A stretch of DNA of 64,000 nucleotides. Source: Simkaniaceae bacterium. GTDB lineage: Bacteria > Chlamydiota > Chlamydiia > Chlamydiales > Simkaniaceae. The stretch lies in NCBI GenBank assembly GCA_018399055.1, contig CP073762.1, forward strand, positions 248,001-312,000, in the 5' to 3' direction. The position numbers and the translations under genes were made by a program. The notes under the pieces were generated by a model. The model saw nothing but the letters and a program-made list of their open reading frames with translations, was not told where the DNA came from and made no database searches. Positions 39,248 to 46,452 of this stretch are shown here, piece by piece (position 1 is the first letter of the stretch; each line of letters begins with the position of its first letter).

Positions 39248-39857
39248 AACCTTAGAGCATATGGAGCTCACCTTTGTTTCTCTATTAATCGCCATGTTGA
39301 TCGCGATTCCCTTAGGAATCTTTTTGGCTCGTTCTAAGGGAAAAGCGTCTCCCGTTATCCTTCGCGCTGTAGCAATGATTCAAACAATTCCTGGTCTTGC
39401 GCTGATTGCTCTTGTAGTGGTGGTTCTTGCGGCATTGCATGTCATTTTTCCTTTCCCGACAACAGGAATGCTTCCTGCTCTGATTGTTCTCGTGCTTTAT
39501 GCTCTCCTTCCGATTCTTAGTAATACCTATACGGGCCTCTTGCAAGTGAGTCCCAACGTGAAAAATGTCGCGAATGCGATGGGAATGAAGCCAAAGCAAG
39601 TCCTCTTTTATGTGGAGATTCCTCTCTCATTGCCGATCTTGATCAATGGGGTACGTATTGCCATGGTTACAACGATTGGAATGGTGACTCTCACAAGTCT
39701 TGTGGGTTCTGGAGGTCTTGGGGATTTGATCGTTCAAGGGCTTCGGACCATGCAAATGGGGCTTGTCCTTGCAGGAACGCTTCCTGCAGCAATCCTGGCC
39801 ATTTTCTTCGACGTTGTTTTAACAAAAGTGGGAAATCACTTCACAGCTGAATGCTGA
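39228..39857 (+). CDS. opuCB: Osmoprotectant ABC transporter permease
   Basis: 209 residues with five to six helices. The EAA-type loop is ANAMGMKPKQVLFYVEIPLSLP and the segment MIQTIPGLALIALVV is characteristic of OpuCB/OpuCD permeases. The protein is just the permease; no periplasmic-binding domain is fused, and the next gene is on the other strand. The system in the window is therefore incomplete, unless the binding protein lies elsewhere. Confidence 0.85.
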   Translation: MKLLIDKTLEHMELTFVSLLIAMLIAIPLGIFLARSKGKASPVILRAVAMIQTIPGLALIALVVVVLAALHVIFPFPTTGMLPALIVLVLYALLPILSNTYTGLLQVSPNVKNVANAMGMKPKQVLFYVEIPLSLPILINGVRIAMVTTIGMVTLTSLVGSGGLGDLIVQGLRTMQMGLVLAGTLPAAILAIFFDVVLTKVGNHFTAEC

Positions 39858-40933
39858 GAGAGAGTTTCAAACACCCCTTCTCTGATCTCATCGAAGGAGC
39901 GCTGTTTCCCAAACGCACGTTCATAGATATCAGTGCGGATGGATTTAAGGGGTTCCTGCGCTTCTAGGTTGCTTTCAATAAATGAAAATATCTTGTCATA
40001 CGAAGTGCTCGGAACGACCGTTCCACACTGGTGAAGGTAAGAGGAATAGTCTTTGGGCTTTTTCCACTGAGATCCTTCGAAAAAGAACATAGGACGATTA
40101 TAATAAAGGAAGTCATATCCGATCGAAGAAAAATCTCCTAAATAGATATCCGTCCGTTTCAGCAGAGGGAGGACAAGGGGGTATTGGGAAAGAACAACGA
40201 CATTATCAACGTCTCGGTATTTTTCTTCTAAGTGAGCGACATAGCCTGGTTTATAATGGATGAGCCAGGGGTGCAGCTTGATAATGAGGTTATAGTGGTC
40301 TGGAAGCTGCTTGGGGACAGCAAGGCCGACATCAGTAAAAGAAGAGGAGTGCTCTAAATCTTGCCATGTAGGAGCATAAAGAAGGACCTTTTGCTTTTTG
40401 GTAAAGAGAGAGAAAACCTCTTTTTCGACAAGATTATCGTAAAAAGTCGCGTGCTCTTCATAAAATGGATAGCGATAGTTCCCTGTCCTCACATGTCCCA
40501 GAGCCGTATCGAAAATTCCGCTTTCTTGCAGCCGCTCCTCCATGATGGGACCATAGGTAAAAAAATAGTGTTGATCTTTGAAGGTTTCAATAGACTTGTC
40601 TGAGTTTCCGTGCGGACAGTACCAAAATTTCATCTGTTTTCGGAAGATGACCTCGAAAAGAGGGCTTAAATCTTTGCGGTAGTTAGCACTAGAAACAAAG
40701 AGAAGGTTATGGTTATGGGCGAAATATTCCAGAATCTTTGCGTGGTGATCGATGTAAAGCATCTTGACTTGTGGATAGTAGGTTTCCATCACACCTGTCA
40801 AGAATTCAACATCAACAACGAGGGGCATTCCCATGATGTACGCAAGAGGGGCCAAATGGTCAAGGTGGTTGACCGAGTCTCCAGGTGCAAGGCAGATGCC
40901 GCACGCGTTAGACTGTTTCGGAGAGGATGTCAT
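39836..40933 (-). CDS. CDP-glycerol glycerophosphotransferase-like (TagB/TagF family)
   Basis: About 365 residues from the ATG at 40933 (a longer frame to 40972 overlaps the upstream gene more). Family motifs are WYCPHGNSDK, VLLYAPTW, LIIKLHPWL and YLGDFSSIGYDFL, where HGN and D-x-S-S supply the expected catalytic/binding residues of PF04464. Such enzymes add glycerol- or ribitol-phosphate units to teichoic acids or capsules. No teichoic acid is known in chlamydiae, so the acceptor is open. It is about the same length as, and similar to, the upstream paralogue. Confidence 0.8.
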   Translation of the reverse strand: MTSSPKQSNACGICLAPGDSVNHLDHLAPLAYIMGMPLVVDVEFLTGVMETYYPQVKMLYIDHHAKILEYFAHNHNLLFVSSANYRKDLSPLFEVIFRKQMKFWYCPHGNSDKSIETFKDQHYFFTYGPIMEERLQESGIFDTALGHVRTGNYRYPFYEEHATFYDNLVEKEVFSLFTKKQKVLLYAPTWQDLEHSSSFTDVGLAVPKQLPDHYNLIIKLHPWLIHYKPGYVAHLEEKYRDVDNVVVLSQYPLVLPLLKRTDIYLGDFSSIGYDFLYYNRPMFFFEGSQWKKPKDYSSYLHQCGTVVPSTSYDKIFSFIESNLEAQEPLKSIRTDIYERAFGKQRSFDEIREGVFETLSQHSAVK

Positions 40934-41933
40934 ATATTTTCGCACGTGTTTGATGCTTGTCAAAGACCTCATTATACACGCGGTCTTGTATTTTTAAAAA
41001 GGATGCAGGATCGATTTCATCGATCTTTTCAAAAGGGTTTTCATTCGTATCAATAATTGTTCCACAGTGCGTGAGATAAAGCCCCTGATCCTCATTTGGA
41101 TTACGGTTTTGAGGGTTATAAAAAAAGAGAGGGCGTCGAAATGTTAAAAAATCATAGCCGATCGAAGACATGTCTCCCAAGTATACATCGATCGATTGAA
41201 GCAAGGGGTAAATAGGGGGGAAATCTTCGAGAATGATCACATTTTCTTTTGGAGATTCCAGAGAACACTTTAGATGAGGGTGGGGTTTAATGATTAGATT
41301 CCAGTCTTTAGGAACAGAATTGATTAGAAAGGCGTGCGCGATCTCAAAAGATGAAGAGTTTTCATCGTCGTCCCACGTTGGTGCGTATAAAAGTGTCCTT
41401 CGTTCGCGATTTAGTGGGAGTTTTTCCTCTAGGATTTTTTGGTAAAACTCAATATGTCTTAAATAATACTCATACCGATAGTTTCCTAAAATGAAGAGCT
41501 CTTCTAGTTGCTCAAATGCCCCTTTCTCTTTGAGAAAACCAATCATCTTTTGTCCATACACAAAGGCCCGGCGTTCTTTTGAAAGCCCTTCCATAAAGTA
41601 AGAGGAGTGTCCTTTATCGGAGTTTCCATGTGGACACCACACGCTTATGAGATGTTTTTGATGGAGTGTTTCTGTGATAAAAAAAAGAGAATCAAAAAGA
41701 TCCTTAGGGAGACATGAAATGACGACTTCAAACTGCGTCACCACTCGTTCTGCCATTTCAACCGGATCAAAATAGAGAAGATTTAAATCAGGATAATAGC
41801 TTTTTGCTAAACGTTCAATTTCAAAGTCTGTGACAACAAGAGGAATCCCTAAAAGACTTGCTAAGGGGGCTAAATGATCAAGGTAATGTGTCTGATTTCC
41901 ATAAATCAGTGCTGCAATCTTTGGGAAACTCAT
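40908..41933 (-). CDS. CDP-glycerol glycerophosphotransferase-like, paralogue
   Basis: 341 residues. It shares with its neighbour: NHLDHLAPLA-like YLDHLAPLASLLGIPLVV at the N-terminus, SVWCPHGNSDK, TLLYAPTWDDDENSSSF, WNLIIKPHPHL and VYLGDMSSIGYDFL. The two overlap by 26 bases and clearly arose by tandem duplication. The 'N(H/Y)LDHLAPLA' opening common to both is not part of the TagF motif set and may define a subfamily. Likely product: a phosphodiester-linked surface polymer or a modified lipid. Confidence 0.8.
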   Translation of the reverse strand: MSFPKIAALIYGNQTHYLDHLAPLASLLGIPLVVTDFEIERLAKSYYPDLNLLYFDPVEMAERVVTQFEVVISCLPKDLFDSLFFITETLHQKHLISVWCPHGNSDKGHSSYFMEGLSKERRAFVYGQKMIGFLKEKGAFEQLEELFILGNYRYEYYLRHIEFYQKILEEKLPLNRERRTLLYAPTWDDDENSSSFEIAHAFLINSVPKDWNLIIKPHPHLKCSLESPKENVIILEDFPPIYPLLQSIDVYLGDMSSIGYDFLTFRRPLFFYNPQNRNPNEDQGLYLTHCGTIIDTNENPFEKIDEIDPASFLKIQDRVYNEVFDKHQTRAKIYDILSETV

Positions 41934-41948
41934 ATCTCCCTAATTCTA

Positions 41949-42443
41949 TCACGAGTCTCCTTTATCTTCAGGATAATCGATAGTAATTAGGGTCAACTTC
42001 TTTCCCTGCACTGCTTCTGCATGCACGGCAGTGTTATGCATCTCTAAGGGCCCTTCTTTTAGGATCATTTCGCGTAATGACTTATTTCGAAGATGTTGCC
42101 CATGGATTTTGTCTGTCAACTCCTTTGCCCTTTGGTAGAGGTCCAGAGTTTCAGAGTCAATATCGACAATGGGGTCCAAGACCTCATCTAAGGTTGTTCC
42201 AATGGTATTTGGTGGCATAAGATCAAACAGCCTGCGCGTGAGTACCCCCCGGTCTTTGATAACCTTTTTAAGGCGTGCTGCTAATTTGTTGCATTCTCGA
42301 TAAAGATCGTCTTTCAGTTCAATATCTCCAATCAACAGAACATATTCCTGCTGATTCATATTGCCCAATATCTCACGTCGCAAGTCAATTTCTTTAGATA
42401 AAGCGACTTGCAGCTGCTGATTGATCTCTGTCCACTTTGCCAT
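41949..42443 (-). CDS. Coiled-coil protein, possibly FlgN-like chaperone
   Basis: 164 residues, mostly helical. The N-terminal half (INQQLQVALSKEIDLRREIL) has the regular hydrophobic spacing of FlgN-type export chaperones, but no decisive motif. The C-terminus is short and acidic. It is 15 bases upstream of the glycerophosphotransferase pair in the same direction. Alternative: an unrelated cytosolic coiled-coil protein. The FlgN suggestion is weak. Confidence 0.6.
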   Translation of the reverse strand: MAKWTEINQQLQVALSKEIDLRREILGNMNQQEYVLLIGDIELKDDLYRECNKLAARLKKVIKDRGVLTRRLFDLMPPNTIGTTLDEVLDPIVDIDSETLDLYQRAKELTDKIHGQHLRNKSLREMILKEGPLEMHNTAVHAEAVQGKKLTLITIDYPEDKGDS

Positions 42444-42524
42444 TTTTACCCCCCGGCCGTACTACACTACTTGCAAATAGTATGCCAATAGAGCTAAACT
42501 CCTTGCTTGAAATGGAGTAGAATA

Positions 42525-43571
42525 ATGGACACCGAAAAGCTGCGCCAGTGGTTCTTCAAAAATCGCCGCGACCTTCCTTGGAGGGAAGATCCTTCCCCCT
42601 ACGAAGTGTGGGTATCGGAGGTTATGTTGCAGCAAACTCAAGTCAGCGTGGTAGTTCCCTACTTCAAAAGATGGATGACTCTTTTTCCCACCATTGCAAA
42701 ACTTGCCGAGGCGCCCCTTGAAACAGTAATAAAAACCTGGGAGGGGCTTGGATACTATTCTCGGGCTCGAAACCTTCATGAAGGGGCTCGGTATCTCACT
42801 GAAAACCACGGCGGGGAGCTCCCATCATCAAGTGGCGAGCTAAAAAAGGTTAAAGGGTTAGGACCCTATACAATTGGGGCGATCCTAAGCTTTGCTTTTA
42901 AGGAAAGGGAGGCCGCCGTTGATGGGAATGTATTGCGAGTCCTTTCCCGCTTCTATGGAATCGATGAGCCGATAGATCTGGGGAAGGTGCAAAGAAAAGT
43001 ATGGGAGCTTTGTGAGGCGCTTCTTCCTAAGAAGGAACCATGGATTATTATGGAAGGCCTTATTGAGCTCGGCGCCCTGGTATGCAAGAAAAAAGCCAGC
43101 TGCAGCTCGTGCCCTCTGAGAGAAGAATGCGTAGCTAAAAGAACTAGTAAAGCGGATTTACTCCCTCTAAAGAGAATCCGGGCGAAAACCATCCACCTCC
43201 ATCGAGAGGTCGCAGTGATCCATACGGAAAATGCGCTCCTCCTCCGAAAAGGGGAAAACGGAAAGGTGATGGCAGGTCTATCTGAATTTCCCTATTTTGA
43301 AAGAGGGACCTCTATTGAGGATGCTCTTGATCTTTCCCTCACGCTTCTTTGCTCCCTTCCAAAGGTGACGCACGGATTTACAAAATACAAAGCGTTTCTC
43401 TACCCCCATCTCTATAGAGCTCTGCATAAGGAGATTAAAGGATATGAATGGATTCCTTTTGAAAAAATTCCTATGACTTCTTTCTCTTCTGGCCACCGAC
43501 GAATTCTTCAAGGGCTGTCTGCAGCAGAGACTCAGGCACTTCCCAAGAAATTAATTGATCTTTTCCCTTGA
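42525..43571 (+). CDS. mutY: Adenine DNA glycosylase
   Basis: 348 residues. The catalytic core has MLQQTQVSVVVPYFKRW, the helix-hairpin-helix VKGLGPYTIGAIL and the catalytic DGNVLRVLSRF. The iron-sulfur cluster has four cysteines, but the first spacing is C-x5-C (VCKKKASC) instead of the usual C-x6-C, followed by x2 and x5. The C-terminal Nudix-like 8-oxoG recognition domain is present but short. It removes A opposite 8-oxoG. The ATG at 42525 replaces an upstream in-frame TTG. Confidence 0.93.
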   Translation: MDTEKLRQWFFKNRRDLPWREDPSPYEVWVSEVMLQQTQVSVVVPYFKRWMTLFPTIAKLAEAPLETVIKTWEGLGYYSRARNLHEGARYLTENHGGELPSSSGELKKVKGLGPYTIGAILSFAFKEREAAVDGNVLRVLSRFYGIDEPIDLGKVQRKVWELCEALLPKKEPWIIMEGLIELGALVCKKKASCSSCPLREECVAKRTSKADLLPLKRIRAKTIHLHREVAVIHTENALLLRKGENGKVMAGLSEFPYFERGTSIEDALDLSLTLLCSLPKVTHGFTKYKAFLYPHLYRALHKEIKGYEWIPFEKIPMTSFSSGHRRILQGLSAAETQALPKKLIDLFP

Positions 43572-43587
43572 AAAGGGTATTCTCTTC
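43547..43587 (+). repeat. Left copy of duplication boundary (end of mutY)
   Basis: The end of mutY and the following bases (AATTAATTGATCTTTT, then AAAAGGGTATTCTCTTC) recur with changes at 45005-45045, ahead of the second paralogous gene. This marks the unit of a tandem duplication. Confidence 0.75.
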
Positions 43588-43618
43588 CCGGGTACTAACA
43601 ATATATTTGGGGATTTCA

Positions 43619-44959
43619 ATGAGTCGAGTTCAAGAACAAACTATGCGTTCTATGGCGCCTCCAGCGCTTTTCTTCGTTGCTGTTTATTTTGCAGGGTCTA
43701 AACGTTTGGTCCAGTATTTTCCTGGAGCGACTTCAGAAGGGCTGGCGTATTCCGCAGCAATGGGTAGCGTTGCGGTGATTGGTGGCAACTTGGCTCACAA
43801 AAAGGGCGATGGAGAGTGGAAAAGAGCGGGGTTTGTTATTGGAGGCCTTGCGCTGAGCACCATCTTAAGGCCCCATGTGGCAAAGGCTCTTATCGGACGT
43901 GCAGACCTGAACCTTAAAGCCTCATTTCGGTTTGCAATAGTGGAAGGAGTGCTTGTTGGCGGCGTTGAAATGTATGTGATGAACAGAGGGCCTTCGCAAC
44001 CCCCTCGGGATTCAGTGCGCAATAAGGAAATTCATGAAAGTCGAGCCCTTGGAGGCATTTCTGTTGCTGAAATGAATCGGGATGCGCATCAAATCCGAGG
44101 GTTTGATAAAATGGTTCAAGAACCCTGGCTCTTAAAGCAAGCTCAGGAGCTCTGCAGGGGGAAAGCCTTTTGTATTGATGCCATCATCAATGTATCACTT
44201 CATGAAATACTAAACCTTGATCTGCTTCTTTCTGAAAATAGAGAAAATACACCGACTGTGATGCTTGTTAACTGCAAGAACCATTACAGCGTTGTGGTCT
44301 ATGAACCGACTGAGAAACGGATCTATCGTTTCAATTCTCTTACAACAGAGATAAATGTGTATGAGCAAAAAGTCATAGACGCAATGCAAAGACTTTTTCC
44401 TGTTGATGAAGTGATTTGCAATAAAAAGGCACCTCAAAGAGGGGTAGACGGATGGAGATGTGCTTTCGAAGTCTTGTATTTCTTAGAGCATTTCTTGGCT
44501 GGATCTTCCATGGATAACGTGGATGCAGCGTCGCTTCCTATGGAATCGCTTGCGCGGAGGCTTGAAGTCTACTATAACTTCCTTAAGGACGTTCAATGCG
44601 CCGTTCCTGAGAGCCACAGAATGTACTTTGAGGTTGTTTTAGATGAAAAATCGGTGGAACAGCTGAAAAATCTTATGCAAAATGCATGCAGGAATGGTTG
44701 GGTAAAAAAGAGTGAAGGCGTAAGTGTGTTAGAGTTTCAGAAGCAAATTGAGTGTATTTTAATCAAGCTTTGGGCGATGGAACAAAAAACACACGGCACA
44801 TTCCAAAAGCTTGTTGATGAAATGGGCGACTTTACAACAAACCAACGCTGTTTTCTAGATGGGGCTTTAAGTCGAATTGACTGGACAAGAGAGGCGATCT
44901 CAGGCCATTTTCGTCATGTCTATTATGAAACCATGCGGCATCCCATTAGCCCAGATTGA
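43619..44959 (+). CDS. Membrane-anchored CE-clan (Ulp/C48-like) cysteine protease candidate
   Basis: 446 residues from the ATG at 43619 (the longer frame starts with TTG inside mutY). The N-terminal ~120 residues contain three to four hydrophobic segments (PPALFFVAVYFAG; AMGSVAVIGGNLA; GFVIGGLALSTIL; FAIVEGVLVGGVEMYVM). The soluble part has His222 in NHYSVVVYEP, Asn239 in YRFNS (17 residues later, the same spacing as His-Asp in Ulp1), Gln273 and Cys281 in GWRCAFEVLYFLEHFL. This His-Asn-Gln-Cys order fits the CE clan of deubiquitinases/deSUMOylases and acetyltransferases. Chlamydiae use related enzymes (ChlaDub) on host ubiquitin. The family is inferred from motifs only. Confidence 0.6.
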   Translation: MSRVQEQTMRSMAPPALFFVAVYFAGSKRLVQYFPGATSEGLAYSAAMGSVAVIGGNLAHKKGDGEWKRAGFVIGGLALSTILRPHVAKALIGRADLNLKASFRFAIVEGVLVGGVEMYVMNRGPSQPPRDSVRNKEIHESRALGGISVAEMNRDAHQIRGFDKMVQEPWLLKQAQELCRGKAFCIDAIINVSLHEILNLDLLLSENRENTPTVMLVNCKNHYSVVVYEPTEKRIYRFNSLTTEINVYEQKVIDAMQRLFPVDEVICNKKAPQRGVDGWRCAFEVLYFLEHFLAGSSMDNVDAASLPMESLARRLEVYYNFLKDVQCAVPESHRMYFEVVLDEKSVEQLKNLMQNACRNGWVKKSEGVSVLEFQKQIECILIKLWAMEQKTHGTFQKLVDEMGDFTTNQRCFLDGALSRIDWTREAISGHFRHVYYETMRHPISPD

Positions 44960-45004
44960 CCTTTCTGATTGACGGAGAGTCTCTTAAGGATAAAGTGGCC
45001 TGCA

Positions 45005-45045
45005 GGAATTAATTGATCTTTTTCCGGTAAAAGAGTATCCTCTTC
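45005..45045 (+). repeat. Right copy of duplication boundary
   Basis: A decayed copy of the last bases of mutY and its downstream leader (GGAATTAATTGATC, then AAAAGAGTATCCTCTTC) lies upstream of the second gene, where mutY itself is absent. Confidence 0.75.
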
Positions 45046-45076
45046 TCGAGTTTTAACGAAAAAATTTGAGATTTTG

Positions 45077-46405
45077 ATGAGTCGAGTTCAAGAACAAGTT
45101 ATACGTTCTATCATGCCTCCAGCGCTTTTTGCAGCTGCAGTCTATTTTGCGGGATCAAACCGTTTGATCCAGTATCTTCCTGGAGCGACTCGAAAAGGGC
45201 TGGGGTGTTCTGCGGCAATGAGTGGTCTTGCAGTCATTGGTGGAAATTTGGCTCATAAGAAGAGTGATCCAGAGTGGAAAAGAGCAGGACTCATTATTGG
45301 GGGTCTTGCGCTCAGCTCAATCTTGACTCCTTATATAGCCAAGGGACTTCTTAGACGTGTCGACTTGAACTTTAAAGCATCTTTTCGATTTGCTTTGGTC
45401 GAGGGGTTGATCGTTGGGGGCGTAGAAATTTATGTCATTGGCAGAAGGCCTTTGCCTGCGCCACCACGTGAACATCCCCCACGCGACAGGAAGATCAATG
45501 AAAGTCTAGAGCTTGGAGGCATTTCTGAGATTGAAATGTTGCAAGATCCTCATAAGATTCGTGGGTTTGATAAAAGAGTTCAGGGACCCTGGCTTCTGGG
45601 CCAAATTCAGGAGACTTGCAGAGGAAAAGCATTTTGCGTGGGCACCATCATTGCTGATGCTAATCGTGAGCGTTTGGACCTAGATGCTTTGCTTGCTGGG
45701 GCGAGACTTATACCAACTGTGATGCTCGTCGATAACGGCGATTATTACAGTGTTGTGGTTTATGAACCAAATGAGAAGTGGATTTATTGTTATAATCCTG
45801 TCTCAACAGATCAGAGCCCAAATGAGCAAAAAGTGGTTGGTAAAATGCAAGAGCTCTTCGAAGTCTATGGTGTTATCCATAACAAAAGCACGTCTCAAAA
45901 AGTTCTAGAAGATTGGAGTAGTGCTTTTCGTGTGGCTTACTTTTTGGAGCATTTCCTTGAAGGGTCTTCTATGGATAACGTGGACGCTGCGCGCCTTCCC
46001 TTAAAGTCGCTTGCTCGAAGACTGGATGTCTATTACCACTTTCTCTACGATTCCCAATGCTCCATTCCAGAGGATTGGCAGCTCTTTTATGATGGCGCAT
46101 TGGAAGGGCAATCAGTGGAGCAACTGAAAAACCTTATGCAAAATGCGTGCAAGAATGGTTTTGGTGATATGGAGAAGTTTAGCAACCAAATCCAGTGTAT
46201 TTTAGTTAAACTTTGGGCAATGGAACAAGAGAAGCGGGGTACATTTACGGAATTCGCGCGCGCGATGAGAGAGTTTACTGAGGGTGAACGAGCATTTTTA
46301 AATATGATCTTAGAGGATGTTGGACGCACAAAGGGAGCGATTGTAAACCGCTTGAATGAGGCCTACTTCAGTGAGTATGGAAAGACGATTGATCCAGAAG
46401 TTTAG
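45077..46405 (+). CDS. Paralogue of the CE-clan protease candidate, catalytic residues lost
   Basis: 442 residues. It is similar to the preceding gene throughout, from MSRVQEQ and the hydrophobic N-terminus to MDNVDAARLP and SVEQLKNLMQNAC. At the catalytic positions His222 has become Tyr223 (GDYYSVVVYEP; CAT to TAT) and Cys281 has become Ser282 (DWSSAFRVAYFLEHFL). The Asn (CYNP) and Gln (TSQK) positions remain. The frame is open and the rest well kept, so it is probably a functional non-enzyme, perhaps a binder of the same target. The ATG at 45077 follows a TTG codon. Confidence 0.75.
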   Translation: MSRVQEQVIRSIMPPALFAAAVYFAGSNRLIQYLPGATRKGLGCSAAMSGLAVIGGNLAHKKSDPEWKRAGLIIGGLALSSILTPYIAKGLLRRVDLNFKASFRFALVEGLIVGGVEIYVIGRRPLPAPPREHPPRDRKINESLELGGISEIEMLQDPHKIRGFDKRVQGPWLLGQIQETCRGKAFCVGTIIADANRERLDLDALLAGARLIPTVMLVDNGDYYSVVVYEPNEKWIYCYNPVSTDQSPNEQKVVGKMQELFEVYGVIHNKSTSQKVLEDWSSAFRVAYFLEHFLEGSSMDNVDAARLPLKSLARRLDVYYHFLYDSQCSIPEDWQLFYDGALEGQSVEQLKNLMQNACKNGFGDMEKFSNQIQCILVKLWAMEQEKRGTFTEFARAMREFTEGERAFLNMILEDVGRTKGAIVNRLNEAYFSEYGKTIDPEV

Positions 46406-46452
46406 GGACGCTTCCTAGTAAATTATTGTCGTTTTAGGTATCTCAAAGGTAT

